Source: Excoecaria cochinchinensis
Lineage: Eukaryota; Streptophyta; Magnoliopsida; Malpighiales; Euphorbiaceae
Length of the DNA stretch: 64,000 bases
Assembly (NCBI GenBank): GCA_947683425.1
Contig: CANTUQ010000035.1
Coordinates: forward strand, 1,783,001-1,847,000
Reading direction: 5' to 3'
Under the pieces are notes generated by a model. That model was not told where the DNA came from. It did no database searches and worked only from the letters and a program-made list of their open reading frames with translations. Within the stretch, counting starts at the first letter, position 1. Every line of letters begins with the position of its first letter. Below, one piece after another: positions 36,260 through 47,801 of the stretch. Both the position numbers and the translations under genes were made by a program.

Positions 36260-39200
36260 TGTAACACCCCCATCGCCGTCCCCGTTGGAAGGACGCCGGC
36301 GGATGCGCTACCAGACGCTCACTCATATAGATATACACATGCACAATGCGGAAGTATACTTTCATACATAGCATACATACGAAAATATGGGTTAATTAAA
36401 AACTTACCTTGACTTACCTTGCGGTACAGACTGAACATGCAATAACTCACGCACATGCAGACACTAAGCTGAAGCATACACAGAGGCATACATATGACCA
36501 TACAACGGAAGCATAAGCAAAATAATAAAACAAAGGAATAACTAAACATAAAAACATACTAACTATTACATTCCCAAAAGAAACCTCAAGATCAAAGCAT
36601 AAATAATTACATATACAATACTACAGAATTCAAAAAGCTGAAATGCAGAAGCTGAACAAAATACAGAACTTCTAACTCCTACGTGGCCGACCTTGCAGAA
36701 GCGCGACTCAAACAGAACCAAACCTGCCACCTGCACGGAAAGGAAATTCGTGCTAAGCGATAAACGCTTAGTGGGGAGAACACACAAAAGTATGGACGGC
36801 CATTCACAATGGTCGTCAAAGCATAACACATTCAAATGGCAAATGCGGATATTCATAACATATCAATAAACAGGCTTGCATAGCAAAGACATTTATTCGA
36901 AAGCTCACATTCACATCTATAAACTTACGTTAAGAAGTAGACTGAAACAGACATAATACAATACACGTTACAAGCATCATTATGTTGAACCACATACTAT
37001 ATCACATGGGTAAACCTACTTGGGTAACAAATAATAACATCTTACCGGGCGGAGTCACAAGAGTTTTACACATGCGATTGACATAACTAAGTACCCATGC
37101 ATTAACGGAAAATCCATTCACATGCAAAACAGTTATCAAGCAGTAATGCATCCAACCCTCATGTTAAGCATATTAGTATCTCACATATCTTTATCATACC
37201 ATTCATACACTAACTAAAATCCAAGGTACAAAATCCAAAGCCTCATATTACCACTGCGCAACTCTAATATATATTAAGCATCATGCAAAAACACTCTGAT
37301 AGCGGAGACTGAAGGCATAATCACTTAGTATTACATTCATATCATCATCATGCAGAAAGTACAGTTAAACATCACATACTTACCATCACAAATGCTTCGG
37401 TTCACATGCTAATATATATATAACAAAACTATGCTGAAGCCATATACTTAAATACATCAATTCGAATCATTTCAAAGCATTCAGAAACTTATAACAAATC
37501 ACATGACAAGTACGGATAATCATGTTAGATATTAAATCATGCTTACTTAAAACAGACATACATTCTGAAGCCCATAGTCACAGTCATATACATATAAACT
37601 GATTCCTGAAGTCATTATCATGCTCATACGGATATCACATTCTGATGGTTATTTCAAAATAACAAGGATAATACGCAAAGGCTAAAACATAATCCATATA
37701 CATTACATCAATATACCCATTCAGATAATCCATTTATAGCCAGATCAGATCAGAGTAGTTCAAATAAACATTCAAAGAACACCTGCTGACTCTAGGTAGT
37801 GGATAACGAGTGTATAGACAGTACTTTCCGGGTACGAGCCGATTACAGACAGTACGTTACGGGTACGAACCGATTAAACCATTATACTTTAACTTTCACA
37901 GATATTTTCAAAAGGGACCTTAAACAAGATCCAATACAGAAAAGGGTTCGCGAGGAACCAAACGGGGACCTGATCAGGGTCCAAATCATTCAAAGGGCGC
38001 TACAGCTACAGAAGACTCTATTAGGCATGCCTAACTATCCACTAGACTGACTCTCGCAGGTCATGCATAAAACAATACACATTTCGAATCGCACAACGCA
38101 TAAATATATAAATATAAATATATACATCATGCATAAATCAGAGTACAATAGACATATAAATATGCTCATAAGGTTGGTCATATCTCATACATTCCCATTG
38201 CAAAACATAAGATAGTCAATATACTTGACATTTAAACACTGTTCTAAAACATGCCAAGAATCAGGTATAGAAACACTATCATACCAACGATTATGAAAAC
38301 ATAATCCTAAACATGCATTAGGTGAAGATACTAAGCATAAACCATGCATAGTCCAAATTACATTTTAGCAATACTCATCATACTAAAGCATATCAGGAAC
38401 ACATGTAGAATCATATCATGCCAATGATCCAAAAACGCATAATCTGAATCATGAAATGATACTATATATTTCTAAGCATGGCAGATTACTCTTAGAGCAG
38501 AATTCAATCAAAAATATGCATAACATATTGCTAATCATAACTGAAATAGGCTAACCAATCAGATAAGATAGCACACAGTAGAGGAAAAAGCCATAAAAGC
38601 CTTTGAAAGTCATTTAATGATAAAACCAGTCACGGGGAACAAATCAAAACAGAAAAGGTCATACAGGAGCATATAGCAGTATGACATAATTTATATAGCA
38701 ATGAAGACCCATACAGAAGAAATAGGAAATTCATTTTGGTTAAAACTGGGCGAAATCGGAAAAAGGAGCTGAAGAGGGGTCGGTCACGAGTCGTGTCACG
38801 ACTCGTGACTGACCTCAAAGGGTGTCACGAGACGTGACCTAGTGTCACGCCTCTTGACCTCCTAGAGAGTCACGGGACGTGACTCTATGTCACGCCTGGC
38901 CTCACAAGAGTCACGCCGTGACTCTAAGTCACGAGACGTGACTTTCCTCTCACAGAGAGAAACAGACACGCTTCGCAACTGAGTCACGCCTTGCCCTTCA
39001 CATGAGTCACGTCGTGACTCTAAGTCATGAGACGTGACTTTCCTCTCACATAGAGAGACAGTCACGCTTCGCGACCAAGGGTCACGCCTCACAATTTTGT
39101 CCAGCCCGCCGAGAAGTCACGCGTTGTGACTGGGAGACAGAGTCACGTGGCGTGACTGGGAGTCATGTCTCGTGACTTGTCTCTCTCAGGGAAATCACGC

Positions 39201-40338
39201 CACACTGGAAATGGAAAATTATACAGAAACACGATTTCCCATTTCCAGCTTACCCAGAATTCAAAGAACCCGATAAAATCATTTTCAATCTGATTCAAAA
39301 CACATCCAAACTCATCTTACCTTACAGTCGATCTTCCAAACATCATAAACAAGATAATTGCAATTAATTCCACAATCAAACAATCAAAATCATGCATAAA
39401 CCCATTCAAGAATATAAACCCTAAAAGTTACAGTAGGTTCAAAACACAAACTAAGAACTTCCAAATCAATACTTGTCATGCATTACTAACACATCTACTC
39501 ACTTAATCATGCATATACACGTTCCAGAACACATCAATTTCAAGAATTTAGACCACGCAAACATAATTATAAGCCTAGTGAGAAATAGGGCAAAGACAAT
39601 CAACTGAGATTGAAGAACAGAGATGTTCAAAACGTTGCATGCATTCAAACACTCCCAAACCTGGAAATGACGATCCACAAATCACACTTCAAGATCAGTC
39701 CTCAATCCTTTCCTTGCCTTTACTTGGCTCTTCCTTACAATCCAATGCTTGCACAAATAAGAAACCACACAATCCTTAGCCAAACCCTAACGTAACCAAA
39801 ACCAGGAAAAAGAAGAAGAAGAAGAACAGTACGTTAACTCCAACTTACCTCTTCAAAGCAACCTCACTTCAAGCCAAATACAACTCAAGCCAAATGAGAA
39901 AGAAAGGAGAAGCAAAGAAAGGAGAAGAGAAGAGAAGAGAAAGCATGAGATGAGGGAGACGGGAAAGCCAAACCAAAAATCTGTGTTTTTCCCTCTCTCT
40001 TCCTCTTACTTCTTCTTCTATTCTTCATTCAATGCCCACCTAACAATCCACTTGGCAGCTCCCTGATGGACCACAAAATCCATTTACACTTTCCAAACCA
40101 AAGCACCATACCCTCACATGCACCCAAACCTTTCCTTAATAAATATCTTGTCTTAATGCTCTTTAGTCCTTAGACAATTACACTTCACTCACTTATACAA
40201 TTCTTTCCGTACAAACTTAATTATCTCTTCAATTAGGTCCTTAACACTCCAAATTTCTCAAACACAAAATTACCGAAATACCCTTTCGATCCCGACTTAG
40301 CATGCACAATCCGACCAGGGCTATTTTGGTGTGTGACA
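36260..40338 (-). repeat. 5' LTR of the gag-only element
   Basis: 4079 bases, nearly identical to 31390-35471. Differences seen by eye include an indel in the TATATA tract near 38101-38125 and scattered C/T and G/A changes. Landmarks: 36753-36771, 36795-36817, 37966-37982, 38021-38034, cluster 38783-39176. Confidence 0.93.
38783..39176. repeat. Cluster of GTCACG-N3-CGTGAC inverted repeats (right LTR)
   Basis: The copy of the 33918-34312 cluster. Some units differ between the two LTRs by single C/T changes (for example GTCATGTCTCGTGAC at 39162-39176), which weaken the pairing and show that decay has begun. Confidence 0.88.
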
Positions 40339-41400
40339 AGATAAATAATCAATGGATTTAAGAATCTATATAGTGATTAATTGACTATGAATAAAAAATA
40401 TAAATAAATAAAAATATGGGATTGAGGCCAGAATATTTGCCCTCAGAATTTGGATTCGATGGAAGGAAAAAATGGTTGATTTCCTTGTCTAGATCCGTAA
40501 AAATAGAATTAAAAATAATAAAAATTTGAGTTTTATCACTTTAGAAAGAAAAATTCAAGAAAAGTTTGCTGAAAAATAATGAAAGAAAATTAAGATTCCT
40601 AAGAACTCTCTATCTCAAAAATAATTTTTTTTATTAAGAAAAATTAATTTTGAAACCTTAAAAGTTCTCTTGAAGAAGAAAAGAAAAAGTTTGCAACCAA
40701 ATGTCTCTTTCCCTTTTCTCTTTCTTTCTTTTCTTATATGCTTTTAGGAAAAAATCTAATTAATTTAGGAAACAAAATTGAATTTTAATCAAAGTCTACC
40801 TTAATTAGATGTAAAAATCCGAAATTATTGTGAAAAATCCCGAAAAATATTATTTAGAGTCAAATTTGGACATAAAATCCAAAATTTTGGGTGAAATCAG
40901 TGATTTTCGGCAGCTTGGCGGTGAGGGACGCGGGAGAGGGGTGCCCAAGCTGCGTGCTGTGCGCGGGTGAGAGACGCCTAGGTCACACGAGCGAGGGACA
41001 CCTTGTAACACCCCTTACCCACATGTAGCATACTGTACGGTAACATAGACAATATGCGACGATGAATGAGGAATGCTATAGGCAAAAACATGCAGGAAAC
41101 AAAAATATAAGCAGAACTACATAATTTTTTTTCCAAACCTAAACATTTGCGTAAAATAAAAGACATTCATATACTTGGTATTACACTGCTCATTAACATC
41201 TTATTACATCCCAATCACTTAATTCAACATTAATAAGGAATTACATTATAAAAGTTTACTATTAACTACAAACAACAACTACTACAGACTTATTAGCCAA
41301 ACTGCTGCGGATTGTCCTCGGCGACACATCTAACTCCAGACCTGCATGGATACACACCCATGCTAAGCACAATAACTTAGTGGGAAAAATCACATAATTG

Positions 41401-41423
41401 GACGACCATTCACAATGGTCGTC
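41401..41423. repeat. Perfect hairpin GACGACCATT - CAC - AATGGTCGTC
   Basis: Ten-base perfect arms with a three-base loop. It is the best-preserved copy of the second stem of the shared palindrome series. Confidence 0.88.
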
Positions 41424-42645
41424 AGTGACAACACACAATAAATATCTAAAATAAAATCATTTGAATATAAATACATGTTCATATAGACTTAAACATCTTA
41501 TTTAATAAACACATAAAATTGATTAGAACGAAATATTTTAATCATAATCATTTACAAGGTCAAACAGGATGGCAATCGTAATTAATACATGCTTTTCAGG
41601 TTTTATTATTCACATATCCCATGTCACACATATCATTATATTCAGCCTATAATCAATTCTCAAAATAAAATAATTCCCACACATCAAAGAGTCATGAGTA
41701 ACCAGTTAATAATCTAACTTCATGTCCCAGTACATAAATGCATGTCATATATATATAGTTACTTTCATTTAATCACTTACTTCCACTCGTTTCATTACTT
41801 TCGTGACATTAACTCATGTTAATATTTCAAAAGGAAATAACCAAAGCTGGACCATGTAAGCTTTCAAAGATGTTACCACATTTTCGCATAAGGATTCTAC
41901 CGGATCCAAAACATATAGGTGCGCGAAGCGCAAACACATGCTACATATAAGTCACAGTAGATAATGTGCTCACATTCTTATTAAATGCTTAATCTTATAC
42001 CAGTATTCACATATCTTTATCAATTCACACTTAGTGTTCAATTCACATACTCTCGTTCATTTACTGCCTGCTAAGTCAAAGGGGTGGATAACGAGTAATG
42101 CATAGATACCATAAGGTATCAACACTATTTTCATAATGCAAAGATACCCGTAAGTATCAAAACAATCTTTTCTTTTTGTTCCAAAAACATTTTTGCGTGG
42201 GACCTTGAACAAGATTCAATACACAGGGATCACGAAGATCAAGTCGGGGGACCTGATCAGGGTCCAAATTATACACAGGCTGCAGCAACACTAACTCTAT
42301 TAGGCATGCCTAACTATCCACTACTCGACTAACGCAAGCTAAACACATATATGTTTCTTTTAATGATGTACATGTTATATTTTTAATACTTTTCAGAAGC
42401 ACATATAGTCACATAATAATCATACGCATAATTCATTTTCAAACTAAAACAATGGCTCATATAAAATATAACAAACCATAACCTTTAATTACAATCATAT
42501 CTTAGTTTTAATACATGCTTAAAAATTCATTTCAACTATAGCTTACATGGTATGGCATATCCTAGTTTACACAATATGTCATATGTAAATCACAAGTCAA
42601 AACTCGTGTCAAATAGCTCAGTCAACATACATTCGTAGCATAGAC

Positions 42646-42722
42646 AAGAGTCACGCTCGCGACCTTAGTCGCGACCGCAACAGAAAACTAGATGGCCTCT
42701 GTCGCGCTCGCGATAGAGCTAA
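42646..42722. repeat. CpG-rich inverted repeats in family B solo LTR
   Basis: Units of the GTCGCGACC and CTCTGTCGCG..CGCGATAGAG types, about 340 bases beyond the TTAGGCATGCCTAA palindrome. Confidence 0.75.
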
Positions 42723-43439
42723 GCATCACACTCCTGTTATTCTCAATTAAATAAACTTCACATAAAAACATATTTATTCTTATAATGTCCCTAAATAATT
42801 TCATAAACATTACTTTCCCAAATTCATGCATTAAACTCAAGAACTTCAACACAAGTATCTTAAACTATTCAATTTATTAAGAATCATTCCATAACTAGAC
42901 AGTCATATAAAGACCATTTGAGATACAAAAGGTTCATTTTAATTTTAGCTTATGACATGCTTAAAGCAGTCATTTAATTCATTGTTAATATCCCATACAA
43001 ATTCTAACTATAAATAAGTCTACTTGAGACTTGAAGCATTAATGGCTCAACAAACTTTTATAAATCTATACATACATGCCACATTTATTTTTAATAACAC
43101 CAAGGCATTAATAAAGTTCAGTTAATACATTATCTTTCATGTCCGATTAAGTTTCTATGCTTTGGTTCAGACTTGGAAGGGTATTCCAAGCTGCTTATGT
43201 GTCCCAAAGGATTGGGAATCTGAGCCCCGTAGTTCTACTGGTTAAAAATATAAATTATAGAATTCCACTTCAACCCTTCTAACATACTATAATTATGTTA
43301 ATGTTGGACGAATTCGGAAGTGTTCGACTCATTAAACCTTTAAATATCTTAGTCCAAATTCTTATTCAAAACCCTAGTAACTTGTATTCCTAAGTTGTAA
43401 CCATTTATTTATGCTTTTCAAAACTCTAAACAGGGGAGG

Positions 43440-43544
43440 GTCACGGTGGCAACCACTTGGTTGTGACCGTGAGGTCCAAAAATACTCAATTCTGCCTTGT
43501 CTCGGCATTGGTCACGGTGGCAACCAATTGGTTGTGACCGTGAC
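43440..43544. repeat. Pair of 34-bp hairpins of the type found in a different LTR family
   Basis: Hairpins at 43440-43473 and 43511-43544 have arms beginning GTCACGGTGGCAACC and ending GGTTGTGACCGTGAC, 71 bases apart. They match the hairpins at 8031-8357 in structure, in spacing and in flanking text (GTGACATACCAAA follows the last arm; TCAATTCTGCC, reverse of GGCAGAATTGA, is in the spacer). The other two family B copies have unrelated sequence here, with CGCGA-type repeats. Confidence 0.85.
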
Positions 43545-45182
43545 ATACCAAAATTAGTAAAACAGAAGCAAAAACTCATGACTGCTTCACTACTCTATTT
43601 CGTACAGCCTATACTAACATCTAAACCTCATTTTTAGGTGAAACATCCTTCTTAACAAACTATCCCTAGGATGTTATATTTCAAATGAAACAAATTTCAG
43701 ATCATTTAGACATTGCAAACGTCAGATATGACTCAAACAATATACACTGCCCTAGTGAACTCGCCTAAGTAAGGACACCTCGATTTTTTCCATTTTTAAT
43801 TATCTTTGATCCAGAATTAGATTATAGACATTTCTGAGACATTTTTAGATATGTGCCTTATCTTTCCAACGGAACCAGTGTTGCACAATTTGGGTATCTA
43901 TAACTCAACGTATAGCTAAAACAATCACAGAAGGTCCAAAGAAATCTGGGCAGAGTTTCCCCTGGAAACTCAAACTCCCCAAACCCAAGCAATTCCACAC
44001 AATCACGTCAATACAAACAATCAAATTTTAAACAAAATACACATCAAAATAGCAACTCACCAATACATATGTGCATATATATAAATTCACATCCAAGCAT
44101 ATAAATTTCCTAAACCTCATAAGTGCTTCCATAATCTTCCTCTTCTTCTTGTTCAACTTGATTCTCCATAACTCCCATACTCTACTTGTTAAAATCCTCA
44201 AATAAACCACACAAAAATTCACGTTACTCATCAACCCCAAGATTAAGAATTCAAGCCTAAAGGAAAATAATAAGAGAAGAGAGGCAAATTAACACAAATT
44301 AACACTAACCATACCTTAATCATGGCCAGAAATTCCCTTGATTCATCAAATCCCTTAGCAACCCAAATAAACAAAGAAGAATAGAGAAGAAGGAGGAAAA
44401 ATGTGGTTGCCCCAAAATCCAAGCCAAAAGTGGTTGGTCCCCCTTCTTTCTACCTCATTAAATTCTAACCAATCTTTAATGCCAAGTGTCACCCTCCTAT
44501 AGGTCAATTTTTGATTTTTTTTATAACAATTCTCCTTTTTGGTCCCTTAACTCTTCTATAATCTTACATTAGCATAATACATATATATAATTCTTACATT
44601 GACCCACAATTAAATCCTTACCCCCTTCAATTAAGTCCCAAATTAATACCCTACAATTTTGGAATTGGTCGCACTTGCCGAAACTTTTGCATTAATATCG
44701 AATTCATCCTTTCGCCACACCTGACACCATAACTCACATACATTCAGCATATAACTGATCCATTCTCAAAATTTAGCCCTCAAAGTTACCTATTCCATTC
44801 TATTAAATCCATATATGCAAAATGACCAAATTACCCTTTTTTCTTAATTCTAATCATATCTTCTCTCCTACTTAATCACTCCGACCATTAAATCATACAA
44901 TTTTGATCACCAATATCCCTAGACATATACAAATTCTTCTAGGGCACATTTTGGGGTGTTACACACCTTGGCCACGTGCACTAGGATTGCCCGGGCACAA
45001 CCCTGGGGGAGCTCGACCTAGCAGCAGCATGCTGGCATTGAAAAGGCGCTTGTGGCCTCGCGTTGCGGCCGTAAACCTACGAATTTTTTTTTGTTGAAGA
45101 ATGGGATCTTGACAAGGGAACAAGCATTAATTTTATCATTGGCTAATATTGGTTTGGGCTATCTCTGGACCCGGTGTCTACA

Positions 45183-45937
45183 CCTTTATTTTTAATTTGG
45201 GGTTGTAATAATAAAAGATTTTTTTTTCACGCTAACATAAAATTTCATCGAAAGTTTTTTATTAACTAATTGGGATTTTCTTAACAAAATAGGACCAAAG
45301 TCCTAATTTTCCATCCAAGAAAATATTCGTACAACTGAAGAGTTTCCTTGTTCATTAAAATGGGATCACTTATCCCCCTTTTTCTAAAACTATTCAAGGA
45401 ACTCTTTTGTTTTGTAAATATGCATGAGGGAACCAATGTTTCCATCCAAATGAATGCCCCAATTTATGTATGTCTTTGATTTTCTCATTGTTATAGACTT
45501 TGCAATCATTTTTTGGGTCAATAGTAATTATATATTTTTTATCACTTTATTTATCGCTTTTCTATGTGCTTGAAATGCGCTTTAAATTATTTGCATTAAT
45601 CGTGTGAGAAAAGAGATATTAAATTAATTTTATAAACTCATTTATACACATTTAACCAAGGTATAAGTAAGAGTGATGTCCTGAATCTTCTATAGTTTAG
45701 GTGTCATGAGGTTAAAAACCCTTTCCCAACGTTTTGTTGGGTGGCGACTCCACAAAACCTACCTCTTGGTGCCCAAATAGATGCTTTCATCTTCAATAAT
45801 GGAATAGAGGTTATTCCCTATCTATTCTGAAATGACCAATTTTTATGAGTTATATGAACCTCCAATACGGTCTCAAGACCTAAAAGCAAACTTTCGAGAG
45901 CAATCTGGGTGCCCATGGGGTTCGGCGCATGTGATAG
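45183..45937 (+). mobile_element. Right part of a plus-oriented Tat-type LTR
   Basis: It matches the LTR at 18390-20875 from about 19940 onward, including the AATTGGG..TTTTC..AACAAAAT block, the TATGCATG..GAACCAATG block and the 'TTGGGTGGCGACTC' block near 45745. It ends by the primer binding site at 45938, so it is the end of a 5' LTR. It starts exactly where the opposite-facing LTR begins, at 45183. Confidence 0.7.
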
Positions 45938-45955
45938 TGGCGACTTTGCTGGGGA
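45938..45955 (+). other. Primer binding site TGGCGACTTTGCTGGGGA
   Basis: Same site as 22251-22268 on the other strand, with two or three differing bases, directly after an LTR end. Both are followed by matching leader sequence. Confidence 0.7.
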
Positions 45956-46790
45956 CCATGAGACTTTACTCATAAAGTACCTTGGTTAAATTAATTATAA
46001 TGGAGTTTTAAATTAAAGTTCTATCTCTTTTTGAAAAAATTGCATTACATTCATGCTAGAGCTTTAAAATTATGTTAGATAGTCCCTTTCTTATCCTGGT
46101 GCGTTCCTGAAGCATAACCCTACGTTCACTCAATGTAGGAAAGTGTTAAGGATAATCACTAGTCTAAATATAGTACCATTTAGTATATCGAATGATGACC
46201 CGATCGGTCGTTATGCTCGTGATGAGCTAGACCCGTTGCGGAGGATCATGCTTAGGTATCCCTAAAGTTTCACCACCTCGATAAAGCCCATGTAATGACA
46301 ATAGACACTTCCCCTAGGTAACATGTATTGTAATACTGTACTTGCTATGTGGGCCGTTATGAATTGAACAATTTCAAATAAATTAAATAGTCGTTCATCA
46401 AAGGCTTTTATGCCTCGATGGGCCCATTCTAATTTATTCGAAATGCTTGAATACACAATGCCAGAAACCCATATGTATGTGCTTTAAATAAGAGGGGTTA
46501 TGTTGCCGGTTTTTTGCCGTGCACCATACACACCCATTGGGTTCCCTGATGACCCTTAGGTCAAGTCTACATAGGAAAGTTACTGCATGACCTACTGTGT
46601 GGGAGCAATAAGGTTGGAAGGTTATCTACTTGCTTATATGTGGTCATGGATGTTGTATAAACACGGTCATGCATCACATTCATGCATCATTCTAACATTT
46701 TGAGTCTTGCAGCCATCTTAGATACATCCGAGTGGTTTAGCGACGATTGCCTTATCAGAAGACCTTCGCCCGAATAGCTAGAGTCAGGAT
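45956..46790 (+). mobile_element. Internal leader of the plus-oriented Tat-type element, truncated
   Basis: It matches the reverse complement of about 21200-22250 with many substitutions. No coding region follows; from about 46791 the sequence belongs to a different, minus-oriented element. Confidence 0.6.
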
Positions 46791-47089
46791 CAGAGAAAAT
46801 TTTCTATTTTCATTCGTCAAGAATAAAAGCAAATAATTTAATCTGGTTCGTGACCAATTTGCAAATTAGATTGGGATCATTATTAAGCTTATAAAGCATA
46901 TAATACAATCGAATTTATGACTTTTGATAATTAGTTTGGGAATAATCATCAAGATTTGCAAGTAAGTCCAAAATAATCATCAATATTTGCAAATAAGTCC
47001 ATGGAAATAAAATTGTGAATTAGTTTGGAAATAATATATGTAACTTGTATATTCATTAATTGATTAAATCATAATACAATGTGACATTA
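46791..47089 (-). other. Non-coding 3' flank of the decayed gag-pol
   Basis: AT-rich sequence with an internally repeated phrase ('AATCATCAA.ATTTGCAA.TAAGTCCA' at 46930-46992). It follows the integrase end on the minus strand and is probably that element's 3' untranslated region. No polypurine tract or LTR was found. Confidence 0.4.
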
Positions 47090-47801
47090 GGTACTTTTTA
47101 AGCACTTCGATATTCTATGATCTTGGAATGTCTGAACCATCTAGGGTTTTTAGTTTATATGTACTTCTACTAAAGACCTTGTAAACTTCGTAAGGTCCAT
47201 CCCAGTTGGGCATGAGCTTTCTAGCTCTTGCATTTCTGGAGCCAATTTAAATCTTTCTTAAGACTAGATCTCCATCATTAAAAGTTCTTGACTTTACCTT
47301 GTTGTTGTAGTGCTTATAAGTTGCTATCTTTATATAAGCGTCTTCCCTTCTCTCGTTAATCGGATCTAAATCTTTTCTTCTTTCTTGCTCATTATTTTGA
47401 TTGAAGAAGAATGCCAGCCAATAGGAGTAAATTCCAATCTCCACTAGTATTACAACTTCCAATCCATAGACCAATGGGAAAGGAGCTTGTAAAGTCCCTG
47501 CTCTAGGCGAGGTTCTGTAAGACCACAAAATACTTTGCAGCTCTTATGTCTAGTTGCCCTTTGTTTCTCCTAATCTTTTCTTCAACCATTTTAAGATCGT
47601 CCGATTAGAGACTTCAGTCATCCCATTGCTCTATGGATGAGTCACTAAAGTTAACCTAAGGTTGATATTCAAAACAAAGCATAAAGTTCAAAAGGTCGAC
47701 CTGTCGAGTTGCTTACCGTTGTCCGTGATGAAAACCTTTGTTAGGCCAAACCTACACATGATTTCTTTCCATGCGAGGTTTTCAATCTTCTCAGCAGTGA
47801 T
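47090..47801 (-). pseudogene. Integrase core end and C-terminal domain, Tat-type pol (second part)
   Basis: On the minus strand it reads ITAEKIENLAWKEIMCRFGL, then the second catalytic Asp in ITDNGKQL, the Glu region SNGMTEVSNRTILKWL, the SYRTSPRAGTLQAPFPLVYG block, and the C-terminal GPY-type domain KLMPNWDGPYEVYKVF and DIPRS..NIEVLKKY. These are standard Ty3/gypsy integrase landmarks. Stops and frameshifts occur (for example after HP and near LETKGN). It continues the frame broken at 55757, with a chromovirus-type element inserted between. Confidence 0.88.

Larger units (their letters stand above)
31390..40338 (-). mobile_element. Complete non-autonomous gag-only LTR retrotransposon, target duplication AGATA
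   Basis: An 8949-base element flanked by perfect AGATA duplications (31385-31389 and 40339-40343). It has two LTRs of about 4.08 kb around an internal region of only 788 bases. On the minus strand the order is 5' LTR (36260-40338), primer binding site, short gag frame, pol tail remnant with polypurine tract, 3' LTR (31390-35471). It has no protease, reverse transcriptase or integrase, so it would need enzymes from another element. This fits the reported TR-GAG class of plant elements. The LTRs differ by roughly 1% by eye, so the insertion is young relative to its neighbours. Confidence 0.93.
41004..44963 (-). mobile_element. Solo LTR (family B), target duplication CACCT
   Basis: 3960 bases from TGTAACACCC to GGGGTGTTACA, flanked by perfect CACCT duplications (40999-41003 and 44964-44968). 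No internal region. It is the most complete family B copy and aligns with 22657-26047 (reverse complement) and 49608-53387. Landmarks: degenerate stem 41363-41380, perfect stem 41401-41423, palindromes 42249-42265 and 42300-42313, CpG-rich cluster 42646-42722, and an unusual hairpin pair at 43440-43544. It is the third insertion into the split Tat-type LTR. Confidence 0.93.
22269..45182 (-). mobile_element. Tat-type 5' LTR split into four pieces by nested insertions
   Basis: Pieces of one LTR lie at about 22269-22617, 30590-31384, 40344-41003 and 44969-45182, together roughly 2 kb. On the minus strand the LTR starts TGTAGACACCGGGTCC at 45182 and ends beside the primer binding site at 22268. 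The joins are continuous when compared with the uninterrupted copy at 13031-14919. The interruptions are a solo LTR (22623-30584), a gag-only element (31390-40338) and another solo LTR (41004-44963). Each interruption has its own target duplication, which makes the reconstruction firm. Confidence 0.85.
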
